Shown here: positions 52,916 to 60,648 of the stretch, one piece after another
Layout of the letters: every line of letters begins with the position of its first letter
Position numbering within the stretch: the first letter of the stretch is position 1
Translations under genes and position numbers: made by a program
Assembly (NCBI GenBank): GCA_005880915.1
Contig: VBIW01000035.1
Location: 124,001-188,000 of the forward strand
DNA: 64,000 nucleotides
From: Chloroflexota bacterium
GTDB taxonomy: Bacteria > Chloroflexota > Dormibacteria > Dormibacterales > Dormibacteraceae
Direction of reading: 5' to 3'
The notes under the pieces: model-generated
What the model saw: only the letters and a program-made list of their open reading frames with translations
Database searches by the model: none
What the model was told of the DNA's origin: nothing

Positions 52916-53235
52916 TGGGCGTCGGCCTCGACAATGCCGATCCGCTCCTGAGCCGCGACTGAAGCTTGAGCAGCCAGCTCCCGCCTCCGGCGGTCGCCCT
53001 CGGGGAGTATGGAAGCGACCATCAGGACCGCGTGCTCGGCCGCGAGCAGCGTGGCCACGATAAGCGGAGATTCGGCAGGGCGAGGATCGCGTTCGCTGTC
53101 GGAGCCAGCCATGCCCTCGGAGGCGCATTCCCGCAGCGCAGCTGCGAGCGTGACTCCTCGCCTCTCGGCAAAGTCTCGAAGCCGAGACTCGAAGTCCGGA
53201 GGAAGGAGGAGATGGAAGCGCCTGGCGGGCCTCAT
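52912..53235 (-). CDS. MobC-like accessory mobilization protein
   Basis: A 107-residue protein. The N-terminal segment RPARRFHLLLPPDFESRLRDFAERRGVTLAAALRECASEGM fits a ribbon-helix-helix DNA-binding domain. The C-terminal half is helical. Its place as first gene of the relaxase operon and next to the putative oriT fits a relaxosome accessory that binds oriT and may autoregulate. Confidence 0.65.
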   Translation of the reverse strand: MRPARRFHLLLPPDFESRLRDFAERRGVTLAAALRECASEGMAGSDSERDPRPAESPLIVATLLAAEHAVLMVASILPEGDRRRRELAAQASVAAQERIGIVEADAQ

Positions 53236-53444
53236 ATCTTCCTTACTGTTCAGCGGAGGCTGGGCAAAACCGTCGTCTGGGCGTCCGTTCTTCGAAAACG
53301 GACGCTCAGCGGACGTTCGGGCGAATTCGAACTGCCCGCCGAACTCAGGCGGGTACCTGGCTAGAGCTCGCTGAAGCCGCTCAGCGGACGGTCAGCGGAC
53401 GGCCGGTTGAGAGGCTGCCGACATCAACCGACAGGAGGTGTCGT
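53236..53444. other. Putative oriT / divergent regulatory region
   Basis: This 209-bp gap between divergent genes holds an inverted repeat GCGTCCGTT (53281-53289) and AACGGACGC (53297-53305) with a CTTCGAA loop. CAGCGGACG also occurs three times as a direct repeat (53307-53315, 53382-53390, 53393-53401). Inverted and direct repeats beside mob genes are typical of oriT. A nick site cannot be assigned. Confidence 0.55.
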
Positions 53445-53909
53445 ATGGCAGCGAGTCTTGCGGCCGACACAAGGGAGGCCTTCGCCAGTGCGAGGGCCGG
53501 CCTGGCTCAGTTCGAGGTGGACCTCGTCGTGCGCGCCCGGGCGTCGACCAATGACGCATCTGGCGAGCGCGACCGACTGCTCGAGTCAATCGTCGTGGCT
53601 TACCGATTTGGCGACAGGCAGCTCTGGGCGGCGGTTCTCCTCGACCTTCTAACCCCAGCCATTCTGGAGCGCCTCCGGCATTTTCGGCCCGAGCCCCCGG
53701 CAATCGACCTAGAGGACGTCCGAGCCGAGTTTGTAGTCCAGGTTCTTGAGGCTGCGGCCACGATGCCTCTTCCTCCAGATCTCCGCTTCGTGGAAAGGCG
53801 AATGATCCTGCGCGCTGGCCAAGGGGTTCGCCGGTGGCTGCGCAAGGAGCGGCGCTGGCGGGGTAATTGCCAAACCCTCGAATCATTGGCCGAGAAGGAG
53901 TCGAAATGA
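53445..53909 (+). CDS. Small helical protein, weakly sigma-region-2-like
   Basis: A 154-residue protein with a strong AGGAGG ribosome site. It is almost wholly helical, with RFGDRQLWAAVLLDLLTPAILERL and IDLEDVRAEFVVQVLEAA. The spacing recalls a divergent sigma-70 region 2, but the match is weak and no region 4 is present. The C-terminus is very basic (VRRWLRKERRWR), consistent with nucleic-acid binding. Its stop overlaps the BTAD regulator start as ATGA, so the two are co-translated. Confidence 0.45.
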   Translation: MAASLAADTREAFASARAGLAQFEVDLVVRARASTNDASGERDRLLESIVVAYRFGDRQLWAAVLLDLLTPAILERLRHFRPEPPAIDLEDVRAEFVVQVLEAAATMPLPPDLRFVERRMILRAGQGVRRWLRKERRWRGNCQTLESLAEKESK

Positions 53910-55960
53910 GGCTTAACCACCGTTACGACTTGAGGGATATGCTGGGCGCCGCTGGAGCCACGGTCTCGGGGTCCGGGGGAAGCGGGAGGTCGGAGTTGTT
54001 TGGTCGGATAGGGTCGATCAAGACACGGTTGCCAGGCTCTGTACAGCGCCGGCTGCCGTCGGACGTGCCGTCAGGGCTCCTGTTCGTTGCCTACGTTGCG
54101 ACCGCATTTGTGGCTCTCGGGGGGATAGTGCAGGCGGTCGGTGAGCCAGACGCCGTCCCGGTCATCTTAATCGGCGTGTTCTATGTGGCCGCTGGATTGG
54201 CGGGCCTCTGGTTTGGCAGCAACCTATTCGTTGTAGTTCCCGCCACCCTGTTGTGGCTCTTGGCGGGCCAGGCCAGCCTCTTCTCGAGCCGTCCGAGTTA
54301 TTCCTGGGCGCTTGCATTTGGCGGTTGCAGCGCTGTCGGTCTGTGGGTCGGCATTCGATCCGTGATTAGAGACCGCGTCAACGTCCGGCGCTCAAGTCGC
54401 GCCTCGGACGCTGCCACGAACCAACTCGGCTGGGATCTCTACAAGTTGTCCACAGAAGCGCCCCACACGGACGAACGCCTCAGTGGGATGGCGGTCTACC
54501 CCGACCTTCGAGTTGGGGAACTCCAGCGTCATTTCGATCAGACCACGTCAGCCGCCATTCAGGGAGGCATGGAGCACGCGTTCCGATTGCAAGGGTGGAC
54601 TCAAGAGCTTCACAACCTGCCGGGTGGTTGGTTTGACACTGCCTCGCACACGTCACTAGGAGGCGGGGGCGTATCCACCGTCCAGTTGGGGATGACCGGC
54701 ACTGTCGCCGATGAGTTGACGGGCGAGGCGTTTGTCGCAGTCTTTGAGCAGACGGCCTCCGTTGACACTATTCGAGCGGTAGTTCCGTCCGAACGTCAGG
54801 TACGCGTCTATGTTGGTCAGCTGCTGGCCGCTTGGTCTGCTCGACTCGCGGCGAACCCGAAGGCCGACCTCATGACCCGTAGATACGCCGGAGCAATCAT
54901 GAACGCGGTTTCGAGCGATTCCAGTTATGTCGGCGATCGACTCAACGCAATGCTTCGCCTACCGGCGGCTGAACGGCCGACCGTGACGGTCATCGGCGAG
55001 CCACTTGACCACCACGCCATCCTCGTTGGTGCGGTCCGCTTCGGCTCAACGGGACCCCTGTACCAGTTGTTCCCGATAGCTCTAGTGCGGGCAATAGTTG
55101 CGCTCATCGAAGGCCGGCCCATGCCGCCTCAGCCACCGTCACCATTGCCGCCGGCTAATTCGACAATCGACGCTGGAAGTGAGCCAGAGGGGGCCGAGCT
55201 TCAATCCATCCCGGCAGCGTCGAACGGTCATATTCTCGGCCTGGACATCCGCACCTTGGGTGGTCTGCACATCACCGCTGCCGGTGAAGACCTGACGTCG
55301 GCGTTGCTCGACCGCAAAGTGCTCTCTTTCCTGTGGCTCCATCTTCTCGCCCGAACTTTGCGTAATCCCACCGACAGCATCACGCGGTCATCTCTGGCGG
55401 ACGAGCTCTCGCCAGGCCTTGACAGCTCGGCTCAGCGGTCACGTCTTCGTGGCCGCCTGAGCGAGCTCAGGAACGAATTGCCGGCCGCTCTTGGTCGGCG
55501 AGTCAAGGTTGAGCGCGAGCGCATCAGTCTCGACTTGGCGGACTGCACGATCGATGTTCGAGAGCTGGAGGACGTCGGGCGGACGTATGGGAGCTCGAAC
55601 GGCATCTTGACCTCCGAGCAGCTGGCTCAGCTCGACGCGGTCCTCAAGGGCGTCCAGGGAATTTTCCTGACGGAGTGGGACGAAATTGAACTGCACGTCA
55701 ACAGCGGACGGAGCGGCGCAGGGGAGGTGGTCAACGACCTCCGAAAGGTCACCGACAGTGCGATCTCTGCGCTCCTTCGAACTCTGGGCGCGGGATACCT
55801 GGCGCACGGCAATGCCGAAGGGGCCATCGCTCCTCTAGAGCGCGCTTTGGCAATCACCCCCGACGACGATCGAGCCGCGCGGTCCCTCTCAGCGGCATGT
55901 GTCCAAACAGGGCGTCTTTCCAGGGCCGAGGAGCTTCGGAAGGAGTTCAGCCTTGTCTGA
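53906..55960 (+). CDS. Membrane-anchored SARP/BTAD-type regulator
   Basis: About 684 residues from ATG 53906. Four hydrophobic segments lie near residues 52-160. A middle domain of about 250 residues follows, with GMAVYPDLRVGELQRHF and VRVYVGQLLAAWSARL, and no recognised family. From about residue 445 comes an OmpR-like winged helix (LDIRTLGGLHITAAG, RSSLADELSPGLD, RSRLRGRLSELRNELPAALG) and then a TPR-like bacterial transcriptional activator domain (GNAEGAIAPLERALAITPDD). The layout suggests a membrane sensor that activates genes, perhaps the cargo downstream. Confidence 0.68.
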   Translation: MRLNHRYDLRDMLGAAGATVSGSGGSGRSELFGRIGSIKTRLPGSVQRRLPSDVPSGLLFVAYVATAFVALGGIVQAVGEPDAVPVILIGVFYVAAGLAGLWFGSNLFVVVPATLLWLLAGQASLFSSRPSYSWALAFGGCSAVGLWVGIRSVIRDRVNVRRSSRASDAATNQLGWDLYKLSTEAPHTDERLSGMAVYPDLRVGELQRHFDQTTSAAIQGGMEHAFRLQGWTQELHNLPGGWFDTASHTSLGGGGVSTVQLGMTGTVADELTGEAFVAVFEQTASVDTIRAVVPSERQVRVYVGQLLAAWSARLAANPKADLMTRRYAGAIMNAVSSDSSYVGDRLNAMLRLPAAERPTVTVIGEPLDHHAILVGAVRFGSTGPLYQLFPIALVRAIVALIEGRPMPPQPPSPLPPANSTIDAGSEPEGAELQSIPAASNGHILGLDIRTLGGLHITAAGEDLTSALLDRKVLSFLWLHLLARTLRNPTDSITRSSLADELSPGLDSSAQRSRLRGRLSELRNELPAALGRRVKVERERISLDLADCTIDVRELEDVGRTYGSSNGILTSEQLAQLDAVLKGVQGIFLTEWDEIELHVNSGRSGAGEVVNDLRKVTDSAISALLRTLGAGYLAHGNAEGAIAPLERALAITPDDDRAARSLSAACVQTGRLSRAEELRKEFSLV

Positions 55961-55966
55961 TAATCC

Positions 55967-56016
55967 GTGTGCCAAACTGGCACACCTTAGTGGGCTAAAC
56001 GTACGCCTTCGGCGTA
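55967..56016. terminator. Paired hairpins after the BTAD gene
   Basis: GTGTGCCA-AAC-TGGCACAC at 55967-55985 and TACGCC-TTC-GGCGTA at 56002-56016. Neither has a T-run. They may end transcription before the methylase gene. Confidence 0.45.
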
Positions 56017-56116
56017 ACAAGATAAGCAGCCACGGCTGGCCGCCTCACAGTCGCAGCCAGTTCGTCTTCAACAACGTTCTTGTGGAGAATGCAGCCGAAC
56101 CCTAGGATAGCTCCCA

Positions 56117-58075
56117 GTGGAACAGACGATCGCAGCCATCATCGTTCCCCAAGGAAAGATCCTGGACTTCGTTGACCAGACCCTCCGAAACGAGACCCCC
56201 GAGGAGTACGTCAGGCAGGAGATCGAGAAGTCGCTCGTCCGGGAATACCTCTATCCGCGCACCGAACTCCGTGTCGAGTTTGCGGTCAAGGTCGGCTCCT
56301 CCCGAAAGCGAGTTGACATCGCCATATTTCCGGAAGGGGTCTCCCCGAAGCAGGAGACCATTTGGGCAATCTGCGAATGCAAGGCAGCATCTACCCCTGC
56401 AAACCACCGGTCGGATGGTGTTGAGCAGCTAAAGAGCTACCTTGCGGCGTGCGCCAATGCCGAATTTGGCCTGTGGACCAACGGCCAAGAGCGGTTTTGT
56501 TACCGAAAAGCAACTATCAATGGGCGAGTGGAATTCACCGAAGTCACCGACCTACCTGTCAAGGGGAAGTCAGCGGAAGACGCTGAACGGCCCACGCTCA
56601 CCTCCCTCAAAGTCGCTACGTCTGATGCGCTGCTTTTCACCTTCAAGCGGTGTCACAACTTCATCGCCGGCAACCAGGGTTTGCAGAAGCCTGAAGCCTT
56701 TTGGGAACTGCTGAAGCTGATTTTCTGCAAGATCACGGATGAGCGGGCTGATCAACTCACCTTCTACGCGACGACGCAGGAACGGAACAGCCTGAACGGC
56801 CAGCTAAAGGTAAAGGACCGTATAGGGCGCCTTTTCCAAGAGGTGAAAGCTAAATACCCAACCATCTTCAAGCCAAACGAGGTGGTCGAGCTTGACCCTC
56901 GAGTCCTTGCCTACATCGTGTCTCAGCTTCAGCAGTACTCGCTGCTGGACAGTGAGGTCGATGTTAAGGGCAAGGCTTACGAAGAGATCGTCGGGTCAAA
57001 TCTCAGAGGCGATCGTGGGGAGTTTTTCACGCCGCGCAACATTTGCGCAATGGCGGTGGGAATGCTTGACCCTGGCCCCAAGGATGTCGTTGTTGACCCG
57101 GCGTGCGGTACTGGCGGATTCCTCATCGTTGCCATGAATCACGTCCTCGGGAAGATACGGCAGGCCGAACAGCGTCGCTGGCGCGATCCTGAGAAACCGA
57201 CCGAGCGGGAACAAGTGGAACTCTTCAAGAAGGTCGAGGAGTTTCTCGATAGTTGCCTTGTTGGAATGGACCTTAATCCCAATTTGGTCAAGGCGTGCAA
57301 GATGAATATGGTCATGAACAATGACGGATCGGGCGGGTTGTTCCAGGCCAATTCTCTGGAGCGCCCCGTTACGTGGCCCGAGGAACTCAGGAAGCGCGAT
57401 GTGATCGGCACCGCGAACTACGTATTCACGAACCCGCCCTTTGGCTCTCGCATCCGCATTGAGGACCCTGGGATTCTGGAGCAGTTCGAACTGGCTCATG
57501 TTTGGGACTATGACGCCGCGAAGGATCGCTATCAAATGCGCGAGCCGCGAGTACTGGGTAAATCGCAACCGCCTGAAATCCTATTCGTCGAGCGTTGCGT
57601 TCAACTTCTGAGACCTGGGGTTGGGGTTATGGCGATCGTCCTTCCTGACTCGATACTCGGTGCACCTGGCCTCGCTCATGTTCGCGAGTGGATTCTTACC
57701 AACACGCAGGTGCTGGCGAGTATCGACCTACACCCCGACACTTTTCAGCCGCACAACAGTACCCAGACGAGCCTTCTGATCCTTAAGCGGAAAACGCGTC
57801 AGCAGATCGAACTCGAACGTGCCGCGGGCGGGGTCGGCCAATACGACGTCTTTATGGCGGTTGCCAATCACGTTGGTCACGATAAGAGGGGAAACCCGAT
57901 CTATGTCAGAGATTCGGAGGGCAATGAGGTGGTTAAGGCCGCGCGTGAGCGGATTAAGGAAGTCCACCAGGGAGCGACTATCGTCCGAGAGGTTGAGACT
58001 AAGGCTAAGGTTCGCGACGATACCACTGGACTCATCGCCGATGCATTTCGTGAGTGGCTAGGGCATCAGCCGTGA
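56117..58075 (+). CDS. HsdM-like N6-adenine methylase fused to an HsdR_N-like nuclease domain
   Basis: A 652-residue protein of two parts. Residues 1-150 are a PD-(D/E)XK domain of the type I R-subunit N-terminal class, with Asp67 in KRVDIAIF and Glu87-Cys-Lys89 in AICECKAAS. Residues 160-650 are an HsdM-type methylase, with GEFFTPRNICAMAV, motif I DPACGTGGFLIVA at 328 and motif IV TNPPFGSRI at 438. The methylase would modify adenine in a site set by the S subunit downstream, whose GTG overlaps its stop. Joining a nuclease module to M is unlike the standard R-M-S split. Confidence 0.85.
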   Translation: MEQTIAAIIVPQGKILDFVDQTLRNETPEEYVRQEIEKSLVREYLYPRTELRVEFAVKVGSSRKRVDIAIFPEGVSPKQETIWAICECKAASTPANHRSDGVEQLKSYLAACANAEFGLWTNGQERFCYRKATINGRVEFTEVTDLPVKGKSAEDAERPTLTSLKVATSDALLFTFKRCHNFIAGNQGLQKPEAFWELLKLIFCKITDERADQLTFYATTQERNSLNGQLKVKDRIGRLFQEVKAKYPTIFKPNEVVELDPRVLAYIVSQLQQYSLLDSEVDVKGKAYEEIVGSNLRGDRGEFFTPRNICAMAVGMLDPGPKDVVVDPACGTGGFLIVAMNHVLGKIRQAEQRRWRDPEKPTEREQVELFKKVEEFLDSCLVGMDLNPNLVKACKMNMVMNNDGSGGLFQANSLERPVTWPEELRKRDVIGTANYVFTNPPFGSRIRIEDPGILEQFELAHVWDYDAAKDRYQMREPRVLGKSQPPEILFVERCVQLLRPGVGVMAIVLPDSILGAPGLAHVREWILTNTQVLASIDLHPDTFQPHNSTQTSLLILKRKTRQQIELERAAGGVGQYDVFMAVANHVGHDKRGNPIYVRDSEGNEVVKAARERIKEVHQGATIVREVETKAKVRDDTTGLIADAFREWLGHQP

Positions 58076-59631
58076 GCCAAGCAGTTGCGCGAATTCCTTT
58101 AACACTCTCAATACCTGAGTCAGACTACGTTTCGTTGCCGGTCGCCGCTCTAGCCCGCGGTGAGCGACGACTGGACGGCGAGGCCTACCTCACGGGTGGC
58201 TTTGGCATCAGAACCCAGCTTCAAGCGGACTTTGAATGCAAAGACCTCAGTGTTCTTGCCCACGTATGGCAGCCAAACCGTCTAAAAGGCATCCAAGTGT
58301 CGCCTGAGCATGGCACGCCATTCCTCACTGCCACTCAAGTGTTCGATCTTCGACCTCGGCCACGCAAGTTCTTAGCCTCCAGCCGCACGCCTTATCTAAA
58401 ATCGCGCTTCGTCGAGCCGGGCTGGATCTTGGTGACCTGCTCTGGCAGTGTCGGTGATGTCATTTGCTCGTACGCGCCGCATTTCGATCGCGTGATATCG
58501 CATGATCTCTTGCGCGTTGCGCCATTCGACCAATCACTGACTGGTTTTCTCTATACCTTTTTGCGTACAAGGTTCGGGAGAACAATGATGCGCTCGACCC
58601 GCTATGGCAGCGTAGTCAAGCACCTTGAGCCAGAGCATCTCTTTGACCTCCCCGTCCCAAGGATCCCCACTGTTCTCCAGGAGGCTTTGGCAAATGAAAT
58701 TGAAACTGTGTTCGCCATGCGGTCGGAGGCTTACAAACTCACGCTGTTAGCTGAGCACCAGTACGCCGAATGTTATGAAGATCCGACTCAAGGGGTTAGT
58801 TCCGAGGGCCAGTTTGTTGTGAAGGTACTTGCGGTGCGATCGGGACGCAGGCGCCTTGATGCTTACCACTACAACCCTTCTGCGGCCGTTGCATTGGCCA
58901 CAATTCGCCGTGGCGCTTTCCGAATGGACCCACTACCGGACGTGACCGCCGGCGTATTCGGCGTACCCCGCTTTAAGCACGTATACGCACACAAGGGCAT
59001 CCCTTACGTCGATAGCGAGGATTTGTTCAAGATCAACCCTGAGCTCAACAAACTGATCCCGGAAGTGACCAAGGCAGATGCTCAGCGATACTTCGTTCAG
59101 CCGCTCTGGCTATTAATGGCGTCTTCGGGGCAACTGTACGGTCTCAACGGCTCAGTAGTGCTTGCAACTGGGCGTGATCGTGGGCGGATCGTATCCAATC
59201 ACGTGCTTCGCATCGTACCTGGCACCGGCATCCGACCCGGTTACCTCGTGATGGCGCTGGGACACCCCTCGCTTGGTAGGCCTCTCGTCTTGACATTAGC
59301 CTTCGGTTCCGAAGTGCCCGAAATCGCCGCGGAGGACCTTAAGACGCTCGAGATACCTCGTCTATCCCAAGAAAGCGAGCAATTGATCGCCGATGCCGTG
59401 GAGCGTGCAGCTGCCTTGCGTGCGACTGCGGACGCACAAGAGGACGCAGCCGTCGCGATGCTAGAAGCGTTCTTTGAGTCAAGAATTTCGGGTCATCCTG
59501 AGGAACATGCTCTTCGGGTAGCGCAATATCGTGGCGCATACGCGAAACAACCCACAACTGAATTCGAGTCCGCATGGGCAACCTCTGCCGCGTTGAATTT
59601 GGGCTCAACAATGGATAGGAGGGATGGGTGA
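58072..59631 (+). CDS. HsdS-like specificity subunit
   Basis: About 519 residues from GTG 58072, which overlaps the methylase stop; the frame opens at 58054. It has two half-repeats, each a target-recognition-like domain followed by a helix. The repeats are marked by WILVTCSGSVGDVI with HDLLRVAP, and LLMASSGQLYGLNGSVV with NHVLRIVP. These resemble the repeat borders of type I S subunits. It would select the DNA sequence and bind two methylase copies. GC content is lower than in the chromosome, a sign of transfer. Confidence 0.78.
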   Translation: MSQAVARIPLTLSIPESDYVSLPVAALARGERRLDGEAYLTGGFGIRTQLQADFECKDLSVLAHVWQPNRLKGIQVSPEHGTPFLTATQVFDLRPRPRKFLASSRTPYLKSRFVEPGWILVTCSGSVGDVICSYAPHFDRVISHDLLRVAPFDQSLTGFLYTFLRTRFGRTMMRSTRYGSVVKHLEPEHLFDLPVPRIPTVLQEALANEIETVFAMRSEAYKLTLLAEHQYAECYEDPTQGVSSEGQFVVKVLAVRSGRRRLDAYHYNPSAAVALATIRRGAFRMDPLPDVTAGVFGVPRFKHVYAHKGIPYVDSEDLFKINPELNKLIPEVTKADAQRYFVQPLWLLMASSGQLYGLNGSVVLATGRDRGRIVSNHVLRIVPGTGIRPGYLVMALGHPSLGRPLVLTLAFGSEVPEIAAEDLKTLEIPRLSQESEQLIADAVERAAALRATADAQEDAAVAMLEAFFESRISGHPEEHALRVAQYRGAYAKQPTTEFESAWATSAALNLGSTMDRRDG

Positions 59632-59963
59632 GGCGCGGCGAGGTGTGGTGGGCACGATTCCCAGAGCACGTGGAGCCACTTCATCCTGTACTCCTTCTCT
59701 CTTGGGACTCCGGCGAGGATTTTCGCGATCAAGTTACCGTCGCGCAGATCACTTCAACAGTTAGGGGTCTCGATGCTGAAGTGACGCTGGGCCCCGCAGA
59801 TGGACTGCTAAAGGAGTGTGTCGCTAATTTAGATGGCATCGCTACTATCTACCGAGGTGCGCTTGATACTCGACTCTGCACTCTTAGCGGCAGACGCATG
59901 AAGGAGATCGAGGTGGCGATCCACCACGCGCTCGGCATTCCGCTGCCGTGTACGGTCGCGTAA
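59628..59963 (+). CDS. MazF/PemK-like toxin or regulator
   Basis: A 111-residue protein with the MazF fold signatures: MRRGEVWWARFP at the N-terminus, PVLLLSWD, QITSTVRGLDAEVTLGPADGL with the Thr/Ser pair, and CVANLDGIATIYR. MazF proteins are ribonucleases that cut mRNA or tRNA. Its GTG overlaps the stop of the specificity subunit, so it is translated with the methylase operon. No antitoxin-like AbrB or RHH gene is adjacent on the same strand. Its control may depend on the restriction system or on the small opposing gene. Confidence 0.75.
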   Translation: MRRGEVWWARFPEHVEPLHPVLLLSWDSGEDFRDQVTVAQITSTVRGLDAEVTLGPADGLLKECVANLDGIATIYRGALDTRLCTLSGRRMKEIEVAIHHALGIPLPCTVA

Positions 59964-60083
59964 TCAGAGGGTCAAAGGATCTAGCGATCATGAGGTGAGT
60001 CCCTCGATGGGGGCATTTCGGTCGCGGCGCCTCGCAAGAAAAGTTGAGTGGGAGGCGGCATTCAATGACTACGAGACCCCATC

Positions 60084-60335
60084 TCATGACTCCAATAGGA
60101 TGCGCGCTGCGATGGCCTCACTAATAAACGACTCGATCTTCGGCGAAAGGAGTCGAGCCGACTCCGGAGCAGTAAGCACGAGGGCGTCAAGAAAACCGAT
60201 TAGCGTCCCCTCGCTGTAGCGAAGCGACGCGACTCGATCGACTAGTCCTTGGAAACTGTGATCGCTTGTGTTTAGGGCCCCGAGTGCGCTTCTCGCGTCG
60301 CTGAGTAGCGATTCCAGTTTGAGTTGTACATCCAT
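60084..60335 (-). CDS. Hypothetical small helical protein
   Basis: An 83-residue acidic, helical protein (LKLESLLSDARSALGALN, LIGFLDALVLTAPESARL) on the opposite strand to its neighbours. No DNA-binding motif and no clear ribosome site. It could be a chance frame or an independent gene. A role as antitoxin is not supported by sequence. Confidence 0.4.
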   Translation of the reverse strand: MDVQLKLESLLSDARSALGALNTSDHSFQGLVDRVASLRYSEGTLIGFLDALVLTAPESARLLSPKIESFISEAIAARILLES

Positions 60336-60648
60336 TGAGCCACTATGGCATGGATGACTATTCCTCTAGTTGCCTTTCTGGGTCAGCTCTGCGGTCTAAG
60401 AACACCTACTCCTAGGCTATTACTAAGCTGTTGAAGGTACGAGACCGTTCATTCGGATAGCGCGCCACACCGGCTGTGAATACGTCTCACCACGGCCACC
60501 GCAGAGCGCCTTCGCCTAACAAAGCCTTCGGTAGGCGTAGATTGAGTGCCTTGAACCCAATCCGCAAGCATATTTATCAGAGCAATGGAAGGCCCGCTTC
60601 GGAGCGATTCCTGCTCCGGAATGCTGTCGTCTCTAATTTCGCTGTTGC
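60336..60648. other. 313-bp intergenic region with hairpins
   Basis: No gene seen. It holds two hairpins. One is near 60508-60536, with CGCCTA and TAGGCG arms. The other is TTCGGAGC (60598-60605) with GCTCCGGA (60613-60620). It probably contains the promoter of the helicase gene; no -10/-35 pair is convincing. Confidence 0.45.

Noticed and set aside
59995..60219. Plus-strand frame of 74 codons after mazF
   Set aside because: Overlaps the minus-strand frame at 60084, has a less protein-like composition and no ribosome site; could not serve as a recognised antitoxin.
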